NCBI RefSeq assembly: GCF_000969825.1
Contig: NZ_KQ033919.1
Coordinates: forward strand, 2,836,509-2,900,508
From: Parabacteroides gordonii MS-1 = DSM 23371
GTDB taxonomy: Bacteria > Bacteroidota > Bacteroidia > Bacteroidales > Tannerellaceae
Direction of reading: 5' to 3'
Length of the DNA: 64,000 nucleotides
Positions 39,001-48,000 of this stretch are shown here, piece after piece. Under the pieces are notes generated by a model. It was not told where the DNA came from and ran no database searches. It saw only the letters and a list, made by a program, of their open reading frames with translations. The number at the start of each line of letters is the position of its first letter. Position 1 is the stretch's first letter. Position numbers and translations under genes: made by a program.

Positions 39001-39441
39001 TTTGATTTATCTTTATTAGGACAAGGTGTTTCCGGAAAGAAATGGTATACGACTGACTGGGGGATGCAACCCTTCCGCCAAGGTTCTGCTCCTACTCGTG
39101 AATATATAGAAGGCATGTGGACAGAGGAAAATCCTTATAATGCAGAGCATCCGAGATTATATAACGATAATTTGGGAGGTAATAAGAATACAAGGGCAAA
39201 CAGTTATTTCTTACAGAACGCCTCTTATTTCCGTTTGAAAAATTTGACTTTTGGATATACTTTGCCTAAATCTGTTACGGATAAGGTTAAAATGTCGAGA
39301 GTCAGAGTTTATTTCTCCGGAGATAACTTGTTGACATTTACAAAATATTATGGTTTGGATCCTGAACGTAATGATGACGGTCGTGCAGCCCAGTATCCTC
39401 AGAACCGGATTTGTTCATTTGGTTTGAATGTTGAATTTTAA
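36043..39441 (+). CDS. SusC-like TonB-dependent transporter with STN domain
   Basis: The 1132-residue outer-membrane protein has a long signal region (GVLLVAGTLTLSANTYA), an STN domain at about residues 48-125 (LNLKNATIREAIESIKSQSE), a CarboxypepD-reg-like domain (GRVMDANSEPVIGANVVVDG), the TonB box area (EVVVVGFGTQKK), the plug (FRVRGQGTFSS, VLKDAASAAIYGARAANGV) and a barrel. The STN domain means it signals to FecR, so this locus is under sigma/anti-sigma control even though the sigma gene is displaced. The transported substrate cannot be told from sequence. Confidence 0.93.
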   Translation: MKKTFRRSVQALLATRAGRLANLAGVLLVAGTLTLSANTYATEHMLSLNLKNATIREAIESIKSQSEFSFSLDVKDLNLDEKVSVSLANKSIDEVLAVLFNGRNVRYEINDRHIVITRAGKVGPESVMQQTKRITGRVMDANSEPVIGANVVVDGTAIGTVTDVDGNFTLDIPEGATLKISYIGYIEQSIPVGNKSVVSVILKEDSQALDEVVVVGFGTQKKLNLTGAVTAVTGEEMAKRPVTNTATMLQGQVPGLRVNQGLGTPGDESTSFRVRGQGTFSSAGSDPLVLINGVPGSISNLDPSVIESVSVLKDAASAAIYGARAANGVILVTTKQGAGVGDGKAHIAYHGNVGLYNPTRMYDLVTNSVEYMELYNLAQKNSGTGKAYTQEQIDAYRNGGGSEQYPNFDWLDYMFRTAVVQNHNLSIAGNSGKTTYNVALNFVNQPGTLRGFEYQKYNATVDLTSQITDFIKIGTYTSMMYGDRSQPRQGQDDVLLSTMSQAPTYMPWLPDDGSGVRRWTGSAYSHEDHNKNMPAIIASNTSKKFQNFDINAQLWVEVNLAKGLTWHTKGAVRLESNKSKEWGGSDEPVYDYHTGVKTGNLDKGSNGLTVEDQRRFYQNLYTYLKYDYTTPNTDHNFNIMAGYNQESEKYETLKAYRKEFAFDLPVIDAGSNANWSNGGKQEEWAIQSVFGRLNYNFKERYLFEANMRYDGTSRISSENRWGIFPSFSAGWRLTEEDFIKGLNLNWLNNAKLRASWGQLGNQNIGLYPYQAMIESVSNYPFDKKTETVGYQQKAYANRDIKWETTTITDIGVDLQVFNGLTMTFDWYKKTTSDILRSSQVSYLLGLSAPTVNNGEVENKGFEIAFNYNNMISDGVFKGLQYNAGVYFDRSRNKLTQFGAEEIDGYKLRREGLPYNEYYMLECIGVFATEDEVKNSPKQFNDNTLPGDLKYKDQNNDGVIDNDDRVPMSGRFPGFEYSVNAGVSWKGFDLSLLGQGVSGKKWYTTDWGMQPFRQGSAPTREYIEGMWTEENPYNAEHPRLYNDNLGGNKNTRANSYFLQNASYFRLKNLTFGYTLPKSVTDKVKMSRVRVYFSGDNLLTFTKYYGLDPERNDDGRAAQYPQNRICSFGLNVEF

Positions 39442-39453
39442 AAGTAGAATGCA

Positions 39454-41097
39454 ATGAAAAAAGTAATAAATATAATATTGGCTTCGGCTTTATTGGTGGG
39501 TTCTACGACATCTTGTAGTGATTTCTTACAGAAAGATCCTCCTTCTTCACCATCACAGTCTATTTTCTGGCAGAAGAAAAGTGATTTCGATTCAGCATTG
39601 GCAGGAAGTTTTTCCATGATGTATGAATGGCCCGGAGTTATGTCACAGATTGTAGCTTGTTTTGATAACCTGACAGATAATTCTATTTGTCAGCATAATG
39701 AGTCTACTTATGGTAGTTCACAAACAATCGCATTGGGTGATTTGGATCCGAATACCGGCGGATATGTTTCTTATATGTATGATCATTGTTACAGAGGCAT
39801 TGCCCGTATTCATTTGGTCATGGAGAATCTGGAAACTTATCAGGGTGCGGATATGTCGGAAACAGACAAGAGTTTTATTCTGGCGCAATGCAAAGCGTTG
39901 AGAGCTTACTATTATTCCTGGTTGTATCAGTGTTATCGGGAAGTTCCTTTGGTGACGTCTTCTTTGACAACGGAAAATATGTATCAACCGAAAGCTACCC
40001 GTGCTGAAGTGTATACTCAGATTATAAAGGATTTTGATGAGGCAATCGCAGCTTTGCCCGATAAACCATATTCGGATTCACAGATGAGCGGGTATTTTAC
40101 TCCGGGAGCGATGAAGGCGTTTAAAGCTCGCTTAATGTTGGCCGAAGCTTATGATGATAATGGTAATGCGGATGCATCAAAAATGGGTACAATCGTAACG
40201 TTGCTGGAAGGTATTCAGGGATATGAACTGGCGGATAGAATGAGAGATAACTTTATTTCTGCGCAACAGTTAGCTTCTCCTGAAATCATGTTCTCTGTTC
40301 GTTATTTAGCACCTAACACTACACATAGTATGGACTTGTACTACGGGGCGTGGACAACATGTGGAGTAACCCGTGATTTGGTAAATGCTTTTGAATGTAC
40401 GGATGGTTTGAAATGGGGGGAATCTCCATTGACTGCAACAGTTGATGAATCGTTGTTAGCAACGGGATCCTTGTCGGACGCTAATAAGGCTGAAAGAGAA
40501 AAATTGTTTTCTGGTGCAGGTGGAGTTCATATTCGTGATCGTCGTTTGTATGAAACGGTTTGCCATAGTGGAGTAGCCATTTTCCCGGATGAAGGATATG
40601 AAGAAAACGGACCAATTACAATAACCAATCAGATGCAGACTGGTTTCGGTATGATGAAATTACTTCAGCCGACTACAGAAATGCCAAGTTATTCAACGAT
40701 CTCTGATGCAGATGTTGTTATTCTGCGTTATGCTGAAGTATTAATGATGATTGCTGAAGCTGAAAACGAAGCAAATGGACCGACTCAAAAAGTTTACAAT
40801 GCCGTTAATAAGGTTCGTGTACGCTCTGGACAACCGGAATTACCTGCAGGCCTGACAAAGGAGCAGATGCGTGAGCGTATTCGTAATGAGTGGCGTGTCG
40901 AATTTGTATTTGAAGGTCATCGTTACTTCCAGTTGAAACGTTGGAAATTGATGGAAAAACTGGTGAATGGAGCGGCAGATCCTGCTTTACCTACTTATGT
41001 GAAGGTATTTAAGCCGGCATTCTATTATTTCCCGTTACCACAAAGTGAAATCGATAAAGCAGGTGGCGTTTTGGTTCAAGATTCGAATTATAAATAA
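39454..41097 (+). CDS. SusD-like lipoprotein
   Basis: The 547-residue lipoprotein (GSTTSC, then SDFLQKDPPSSPSQS) is a RagB/SusD family protein. It has the helical LRAYYYSWLYQCYREVPLV segment, the ATRAEVYTQIIKDFDEAIAAL repeat region (in part: TRAEVYTQIIKDFDEAIA), the VILRYAEVLMMIAEAENEAN stretch, and the C-terminal RNEWRVEFVFEGHRYFQLKRW (in part: EWRVEFVFEGHRYFQLKRW). It lies 12 nt behind SusC and caps that transporter. It ends 107 nt before the first of two 32-bp dyad repeats. Confidence 0.92.
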   Translation: MKKVINIILASALLVGSTTSCSDFLQKDPPSSPSQSIFWQKKSDFDSALAGSFSMMYEWPGVMSQIVACFDNLTDNSICQHNESTYGSSQTIALGDLDPNTGGYVSYMYDHCYRGIARIHLVMENLETYQGADMSETDKSFILAQCKALRAYYYSWLYQCYREVPLVTSSLTTENMYQPKATRAEVYTQIIKDFDEAIAALPDKPYSDSQMSGYFTPGAMKAFKARLMLAEAYDDNGNADASKMGTIVTLLEGIQGYELADRMRDNFISAQQLASPEIMFSVRYLAPNTTHSMDLYYGAWTTCGVTRDLVNAFECTDGLKWGESPLTATVDESLLATGSLSDANKAEREKLFSGAGGVHIRDRRLYETVCHSGVAIFPDEGYEENGPITITNQMQTGFGMMKLLQPTTEMPSYSTISDADVVILRYAEVLMMIAEAENEANGPTQKVYNAVNKVRVRSGQPELPAGLTKEQMRERIRNEWRVEFVFEGHRYFQLKRWKLMEKLVNGAADPALPTYVKVFKPAFYYFPLPQSEIDKAGGVLVQDSNYK

Positions 41098-41204
41098 GTA
41101 CCTGCTTCTTGACGCCGATAGACAATGCTGAATGAATAGGCTTGTTTTGTTATGTAAATCGAGCGTGTCTATTGAAAATTAATAAGTGTAGATGTGTTTT
41201 ATGG

Positions 41205-41236
41205 TGACTAAAAAAAACGGTCCTTTTTTCTAGTCG
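41205..41236. repeat. 32-bp dyad repeat, copy 1
   Basis: The element begins TGACTAAAAAAAACGG and ends in CTAGTCG; its arms TGACTA/TAGTC make it quasi-palindromic. It matches copy 2 (41347-41378) at 28 of 32 positions when one is reversed and 26 of 32 in direct alignment. It lies between SusD and the sigma gene. Confidence 0.75.
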
Positions 41237-41346
41237 TTTTTGTGTTGATCAAATAAAGTCGATTCTGAGCTTTAAAAGTACTAATAATGTGTGATATACC
41301 ATTCAATTTAATAGTGTAAAATTCAAAAGATTTTCTTGAAAAACAG

Positions 41347-41378
41347 TGACTAAAAAAAACGACCGTTTATTTTAGTCA
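41347..41378. repeat. 32-bp dyad repeat, copy 2
   Basis: This is the most symmetric copy: TGACTAAAA at the left pairs with TTTTAGTCA at the right, around AAAACGACCGTTTA. It ends 92 nt before the sigma start codon and about 40 nt before that gene's promoter. Confidence 0.75.
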
Positions 41379-41413
41379 TTCATGGTTTTTGTTAAAACGT
41401 CATGTGATATTTA

Positions 41414-41446
41414 TTGTGTTGATATTTAGATGGATAAGTAGGTTTG
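41414..41446 (+). promoter_or_regulatory. Promoter for the displaced sigma gene
   Basis: TAGGTTTG at 41439-41446 matches TAnnTTTG, with TTG at 41414-41416 or 41419-41421 as -33 (22 or 17 bp away). It gives the sigma gene its own housekeeping-type promoter, independent of the SusCD operon. Confidence 0.55.
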
Positions 41447-41470
41447 TGGCATTATCTATAATCTGTTAGG

Positions 41471-42028
41471 ATGGATACTCGTGATGAATTAGTGGAGTTG
41501 CAGCAAGGAAATCATAAAGCTTTTGAATTCTTATTCAGAAAGTATTATGTCCTTCTGTGTTATGAAGCACGTTCTTATATCCTGGAGAAACATATAGTCG
41601 AGGAGCTGGTGGGGGATGTTTTCCGTTGGTTATGGGAGAACAGGGACACGCTGGAGATCACGACATCCATCAGGGCATATCTTATCAAAGCTACTCATAA
41701 TGCCTGCTTGAGTTATCTAAGGAAAAATCAACTTCAGTATATAGAGCTGGAAGAGGTAAAAGACAAAAATACCTTGTTCTCGCTGGATGAATCCCCTCTC
41801 GATTATGTTTTGTCCAGGGAACTGATAGAGCGGGTCGACAAAGCGGTGAAGGAATTGCCCCCACAGTATAAAAAGGTCTTTGAGCTTAGTCGGTATAAGA
41901 ACCTGACCTATGCTGAAATCTCTGCTGAAATGGGAGTTTCCGTAAATGCAGTGAAATTATATCAGAAGAAAGCCCTGGCACAGCTTCGTCTGGTACTGAA
42001 AGACTATCTTCCCGCCTCTCTCGATTAG
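41471..42028 (+). CDS. ECF sigma factor located downstream of SusD
   Basis: The 185-residue protein is a complete Bacteroidales ECF sigma factor. Region 2 includes FEFLFRKYYVLLCYEARSYI and EELVGDVFRWLWENRD; region 4 includes KELPPQYKKVFELSRYKNLT and YAEISAEMGVSVNAVKLYQKK, with the recognition helix at VSVNAVKLY. It has its own promoter and sits between SusD and the enzyme genes, behind two 32-bp dyads. It is the best candidate partner for the FecR at 34918, but could instead control the two large genes downstream. Confidence 0.9.
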   Translation: MDTRDELVELQQGNHKAFEFLFRKYYVLLCYEARSYILEKHIVEELVGDVFRWLWENRDTLEITTSIRAYLIKATHNACLSYLRKNQLQYIELEEVKDKNTLFSLDESPLDYVLSRELIERVDKAVKELPPQYKKVFELSRYKNLTYAEISAEMGVSVNAVKLYQKKALAQLRLVLKDYLPASLD

Positions 42029-42116
42029 GCTGTATGTACGAAAATCGTTATTATTTATTCGTAAATATATTCTAATTAGTGGATTATCAGCTTTTTTAAG
42101 AACGAATAGACACCTG

Positions 42117-42141
42117 TTGTCAAAATATAAATGCACCTTTG
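42117..42141 (+). promoter_or_regulatory. Possible promoter for the 960-residue enzyme gene
   Basis: CACCTTTG at 42134-42141 matches TAnnTTTG at seven of eight positions, with TTG upstream at 42117-42119. It lies 66 nt before the start codon in a 179-nt gap, so the two enzyme genes probably form a separate unit. Confidence 0.4.
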
Positions 42142-42207
42142 TTGCGATAAGGAGTGATCGCCCTATCGGTTGTCGGCTTGTTAACGCAACAACAATATAT
42201 TATACTT

Positions 42208-45090
42208 ATGAAAAAAATTCTAGTACTTCTAACTCTGTTGGGATTGTTGTATCCCAACCAATCGTTTGCGCAGAACAGTATCAGGCTGTATCCTTATCAG
42301 ATGACACCGTCCCATCATCCCGATTACTCCCGTTATCACGTGAAATCGCCGGATGCCTCTTTTTTTAATAACAAGATACAGTTTATCGCTCTCCGTGATC
42401 TTTCGGGCGATTATAAACAAAAGCTCGATCAATGGGTTGATAAAGACAAACTGGGGGATATCCTGTGGGTGTCTTATCCGTTGGTTTTTCAGGATAACCT
42501 GAAGGAAGTTGTTGGCGAGATAAAGAAAAGGAACCTTTACCTGTTCGACCTTTGGGGATATATTCCCGGTTCGGGCCCCGGCGGGTACTGGACACAGTTC
42601 GTTATTCCCGACGGAGTGCTCGACCTGTTCGAGTCGGAGCTGGGTGACCGCTGGCTAGGAATGGATAACGGTGAACAGGACGGCCGGTATGTAGGCAGTT
42701 TTGCCCCCCGTATGTACCCGCTCGGTGCCGACCGTAAGCAACAATATTTCAACTTCCAGCGTCATTTCCAGGAGATGGGGGATCAGTTGGGTAATAAAAT
42801 GGCTACCCTTGTCTCGCTCAACTTCGGACATTATTTCCTGAAGGAAGGTGTCTACACCCTGATCGGTGCGGAAACGGCACAGGGCTTGCCTAACTCACAG
42901 ATCTATTACTCTTTTATCCGCGGAGCCGGTAAGCAATATGGGGTCAACTGGTTTGGCAATGCTTCTGTATGGAACCGCTGGGGACATAAGACTTACGACT
43001 CGAACGCCACCAATATAGATGAAGATTACGGAAGCGGAGGCCCGTTGAAAGGAACCTCTCTCGGTCTTCTGAAACGGTTGATCTATACGCATCTGATGTA
43101 CGACTGTGTGGCGGTCGGTTTTGAAGGAGCGATGCGGATAGACGACAAGAAACTCAGCCCGATCGGTAAGATACAACAGAGCGCGGTCAAATGGCTCGAC
43201 AAATACGGTGATCCGGGCGTTATGTACACGCCGGTTGCCTTGATGACCGATTTCTTTTCCGGTTGGTCGTTCCCCCGCCATCTGTATTCCCGGCAGGCCT
43301 ATAAAGTGTGGGGTAATCTTCCTTACGAACAGCCCGACTATCTGACGGATGCCATGCTCGATATCCTGTATCCCGGCTACCAGGATGCTTCCTATTATAA
43401 GGATGAGAGAGGTTTTATCGCTCCCACACCTTACGGCGATATTGCCGATTGCCTGATGAGCGATGCCCCGTTATGGGTAATGAAACAATTCCCTATCCTG
43501 GTTATCTCCGATGAGCTTCGTCCGGGGAAAGAGATCAATGATAAACTGAACGCCTATGTAAATGAAGGCGGGCATCTGGTTATTACTGCCGGTTCGCTGA
43601 AGAATATGCCGGACGGTATAGCCGGCATCCGTACCTCCGGAAAAATAAATACCTGTACGGCTCCGGTCACTTATAACGGAAAGTTGCTGACAGAGAAGGG
43701 AGCCTATACCTTGGCCGAACTGGTTTATCCGTCTTCCGCCGTCGTTCTGCAAAAGAGCGGGGAGCAGCCCGCCGCAATCGAAATGAAAGCCGGCAAAGGG
43801 AAGGTTACCGTTATCGCTTCTCTGTACGGCGTTTCGGAACAACCTCAATGCGCGTTGCCCGTGAAGGTGAAGGAAGAGCAACCGCTGGATAAACCTTATC
43901 CGATGCTCGGCCATACGAAAGCCTTAATGCAGGACATTTTCGCTTCGGCTCAACTGTTCGATACCAATCCGGAGCTAAGCCTTGTCACCTGCTCGAAAGA
44001 TAACAACGAATATACCGTGCTGGTGTCCAACCAATATTGGGAACCGAAAGAGTTTACCCTTCGTGCAAAAACCGGAAAGATCACCTCTATCCGTGAGTTG
44101 CCGACCGATTGTTCTGAAATGAATGCGATCGGTTATACGCCTAAAGTGGCATTGAACAGCCGTCCGGGAAAGAATTCGGGCAACCGGATAGCAGGTGGTA
44201 ACGTACGTATCTTCCGTGTCCGGCTGAGTGATGCGGATATTACGGCAATACCGGAGATCCCTTCTGTGCCTAATGTCACCGGCCGGGCTCTTACCTTGCG
44301 GAATATTCAGAATGTAAAAGAGGAGATCCTTTCCCGTCCTACATTCTTTGAACATTACGACCGGGTGGTGATCGACTGGCGTTACCTGCACGACAAAGAG
44401 AAAGAGGTACTGAAACATGAATCGGGCTGGCTGGGACGACAGAAACTGAAGATGACAGTCGACCTGACATCAGGGCTGAACCTGTACCCCGATCTGCGTA
44501 TCGTAAACAACGATGCCCCGTTCTATCAGAAAAGCATGGAAATAATGAAAGGAGTCATCGATAAAATGGAAATACTGGGTGCGGACGAGTTGCTGATCTC
44601 TACCCAGCGTACTATCGAGAACAATTATACAATGGAACAATTCTACCAGTCGTTGCAAGAGTCTTTCTGTACGTTGGCCGACTATGCTGCGGCAAAGAAT
44701 ATCCGCCTGATCCTGCGCCAATCCGTTTCCCGTACGCCGGATACTGTCGAAGGCCTTCAGAAACTGGTAGGAGAGGTGAACCGTCCTAATTTCACTTTGG
44801 CTCCGGCTGTTTCATTATTGCTGAACGATGAGGCCAACCTGGATAGTAACTTGTCGCGATTGAAACAGATGGATATCAAGGAACTACTTGTTTCAGCTCC
44901 TGAAAAAGATATTCACGACCAGTTGTGGAATACGAATGCCCCGATCTATAAATCATCGAAGACGGAGGCCATACGCAAGATTCTGTCTGCTTTCCCGCAG
45001 GCAAATATCATTATGGATTGTCTGTATGCTTCTCCCGATGAGGAATATATGGATGGGAAAGAGATGGATAAACTTATCACTAAAAAATAA
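42208..45090 (+). CDS. Exported glycosidase-like protein, family not recognised
   Basis: I use the ATG at 42208, giving 960 residues with signal peptide (LVLLTLLGLLYPNQSFAQ). The first about 400 residues look like a TIM-barrel glycosidase, with strand-like segments carrying acidic residues (WLGMDNGEQDGRY, LIGAETAQGLPNSQ, MYDCVAVGFEGAM). Residues about 400-520 resemble a glutamine-amidotransferase-like fold as in GH42-type enzymes (FPILVISDELRPG, NEGGHLVITAGSL). The last about 250 residues look like a second alpha/beta barrel-like part (LRLILRQSVSRTPDTVEG in part). No catalytic assignment is possible. It lies 6 nt before the HzsA-like gene and is surely co-expressed with it. Confidence 0.6.
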   Translation: MKKILVLLTLLGLLYPNQSFAQNSIRLYPYQMTPSHHPDYSRYHVKSPDASFFNNKIQFIALRDLSGDYKQKLDQWVDKDKLGDILWVSYPLVFQDNLKEVVGEIKKRNLYLFDLWGYIPGSGPGGYWTQFVIPDGVLDLFESELGDRWLGMDNGEQDGRYVGSFAPRMYPLGADRKQQYFNFQRHFQEMGDQLGNKMATLVSLNFGHYFLKEGVYTLIGAETAQGLPNSQIYYSFIRGAGKQYGVNWFGNASVWNRWGHKTYDSNATNIDEDYGSGGPLKGTSLGLLKRLIYTHLMYDCVAVGFEGAMRIDDKKLSPIGKIQQSAVKWLDKYGDPGVMYTPVALMTDFFSGWSFPRHLYSRQAYKVWGNLPYEQPDYLTDAMLDILYPGYQDASYYKDERGFIAPTPYGDIADCLMSDAPLWVMKQFPILVISDELRPGKEINDKLNAYVNEGGHLVITAGSLKNMPDGIAGIRTSGKINTCTAPVTYNGKLLTEKGAYTLAELVYPSSAVVLQKSGEQPAAIEMKAGKGKVTVIASLYGVSEQPQCALPVKVKEEQPLDKPYPMLGHTKALMQDIFASAQLFDTNPELSLVTCSKDNNEYTVLVSNQYWEPKEFTLRAKTGKITSIRELPTDCSEMNAIGYTPKVALNSRPGKNSGNRIAGGNVRIFRVRLSDADITAIPEIPSVPNVTGRALTLRNIQNVKEEILSRPTFFEHYDRVVIDWRYLHDKEKEVLKHESGWLGRQKLKMTVDLTSGLNLYPDLRIVNNDAPFYQKSMEIMKGVIDKMEILGADELLISTQRTIENNYTMEQFYQSLQESFCTLADYAAAKNIRLILRQSVSRTPDTVEGLQKLVGEVNRPNFTLAPAVSLLLNDEANLDSNLSRLKQMDIKELLVSAPEKDIHDQLWNTNAPIYKSSKTEAIRKILSAFPQANIIMDCLYASPDEEYMDGKEMDKLITKK

Positions 45091-45096
45091 TCGTCT

Positions 45097-48000
45097 ATGT
45101 GGAAAAAACTATTGATTACAGGATGTGTGGCCTTCTGCTTACTGGGTGGAGGCGTATTGTCCGCACAACCCAGTTGTGAAACAAAAGAGGAAGTAACCAT
45201 CGAACAACTGGACAGGACGCGTAAAGGCCTGGAAGCTATGCTGAAAGAGTTGAAGAATGCTTCCTTCTTTCAGGCAGAGTTGAAAAAAGCAGCGTCGGCC
45301 GGTACGCCGTCTGAACAGATGCAGGCCTACAAATGCCTGGCAGGCCGTGTCTTGACCGTGTTAGAAGTACAGGCGGAACTGGAATGGATGAAACCGGCCG
45401 CTATCGAAGAAGCGATCGGTGTCATGAAAAAACAATCCAGCTTCGATGCCGGTAAGGCAGAAAGCCGCTTGAATGAGCTGAAGAAACTGTTGGCTGGAGG
45501 TTTCGACGGAATTTACACCGGCGATCAGCCGAGCCTCGAAAAAGCCAACAAAGCGTTGGCGCTGAAGAAAGAGATACTCCTGATGAGTCCGGATGTGAAT
45601 GTGGATAAGATGCTGACCGTTAAATTCGACCTGGGCGACCGTGCCAACTTCGTGGGAGCCGGCAGCCTGGGGATTCAGCCTAACAACTGGTCGAACCTGA
45701 GTTCCGCCAGTCGCCGTAACTTCAAAGCGGAGTTGGTCGAACTGTCAGGCCTGAAAAGCGGTAACCTGCAGGAGAAAACCCTTTACAAACCGGAAGTGGA
45801 CGGATCATCCGTAACCGATCTGGTGCTCCATTGGGACGGGCAGCGTTTGTTATTTACCGCGCTGGATACGACCCGCCGCTGGCAGGTACATGAAATGAAT
45901 ATCGACGGAAGTGGCGTGAAGCAAGCCGTCAACATCCCCGAACCCGACCTTGAATTTTTTGATGCCACCTACCTTCCCGACGGACGTATGCTGGCAATCT
46001 CCAATATCGGCTATCAGGGCGTCCCTTGCGTAAATGGTAGCGATGCCGTGGGCAATATGGTCTTGTATGATCCCCGTACCCATGATATGCGCCGCCTCAC
46101 ATTCGACCAGGATGCCAACTGGCACCCGATCGTCATGGCTAACGGGAAGGTGATGTATGTCCGTTGGGAATATACCGACCTGACGCATTATTTCTCCCGT
46201 ATCGTTATGCACATGAACCCGGACGGGACGGAGCAGAAATCGTTGTATGGCAGTGGCTCCATGTTCCCGAACAGTATCTTCGATGTGCAGCCGTTACCCA
46301 AGCGTACTAACCGTTTCGTCGGTGTTATCTCCGGCCATCACGGCGTTGCCCGTTCCGGCCGCCTGATGATCTTCGATCCGGCCAAGAGCCGTAAGGAGGA
46401 AAAAGGAATGATACAGGAACTGCCTTTCCGGGGCCGTCCGATCATTCCGGAAATAAAAGATGAACTGGTGAACGGCGTATGGCCGCAATTTATCAAACCT
46501 TATCCGCTGACGGACGAGACTTTCCTGGTGACAGCCAAACTGTCTCCTTATAGCCGTTGGGGGATCTATCTGGTGGATATTTACGATAACCTGACATTGG
46601 TTGCCAATGCCGACAATGCCGGTATGATCTACTCCGTTCCGGTGAAGAGCACCCCTGTTCCCCCCGCCATCCCTGATCGTGTCAAGCTGAATGAAAAGGA
46701 AGCGACCGTCTTTATCCAGGATATTTACGAAGGGGAAGGATTGAAAGGCGTTCCCCGCGGAGAGATCAAATCGTTCCGTGTCTATGCTTACGAATATGCT
46801 TACCGCAGAACCTTGTCCGACCATTATAACCACGGTATCCAGGCCGGTTGGGATATCAAACGTCTGCTGGGTACTGTTCCGGTGGAAGAAGATGGTTCGG
46901 CCATCTTCAAAATACCAGCCAATACCCCTGTCTCCCTGCAACCGCTCGATGGGGAAGGACGTGCCGTGCAATGGATGCGTAGCTGGCTGACCGGTATGCC
47001 GGGCGAAGTGGTTTCCTGCGTGGGATGCCATGAAGACCAGAATACGATTCCTGTGCCTAAAAGAGTGCAGGCTTCTACCCGCAAACCGCATGAACTGGCC
47101 ATTGCAGAAGGCGGTGTCCGTTCCTATTCCTTCAAATACGAGATACAGCCGATCCTCGACCGTGCCTGCGTAGCCTGCCATGACGGAAGCAAAGCCGGTC
47201 GCCCGAACTTTAAGGATACGACTTCCGTTGGCGTTACCGACTGGAGTGGCACACGCTATATGCAAAAGAGTTACCTGGCCTTCCATCCTTACGTGAACCG
47301 TCAGGGGCCCGAAGCCGATATGTACGTGATGACCCCGTACGAATACCACGCTTCCACCAGTGAGATCGTCCGTCTCCTGGAACGCGGCCACTACAACGTG
47401 AAGCTGACCGACAACGAATGGGATCATCTGTATATGTGGATCGACATGAATGCCCCCGGACGCGGTGAGTTCGACGCCGATCCGCTGAACGGATACGACC
47501 AGTACGAACGCCGTATCGAGTTGGCCGATAAGTATGCGAATGCGGGTGTCGACTGGCGTAAGGAACTGGCCGATTATGCTTCCTTCCTGAAGGGTAAAGG
47601 AGAGATCCTCCCGGAAGTGCCCGAACAGGTCGCTCCTGTCAAACATAAGTCGGTGAAGCTGAAAGGTTGGCCGTTGTCTGCCGAAGAGATTCAGAAGATC
47701 TTATCGAAAGAGAAATCTTTGCGGAAAGAGATCGAAGTAGCCGACGGGGTGAAGATCGCTTTCGTCCGCGTTCCGGCAGGTAAATTCGTCATGGGATCGA
47801 ACAACGGTTATCCCGATCAGGCTCCGGAGTTCAAAGCGGATGTGAAGTCCGGTTTCTGGATGTCGGAGAAAGAGCTGACCAATGCACAGTATAACGCCCT
47901 GGTACCGGATCACGACAGCCGTATCTATGCCCAGTTCTGGAAAGATCATACGACGCCCGGTTATCCGGCCAATAAACCGGATCAGCCGGTTATCCGTGTA

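Noticed and set aside
46294-47646. Antisense open frame of 450 codons opposite the HzsA-like gene
   Set aside because: It is the mirror of a GC-rich, highly conserved coding region with domain motifs on the plus strand. The antisense translation has no signature, and no promoter box was found for it.
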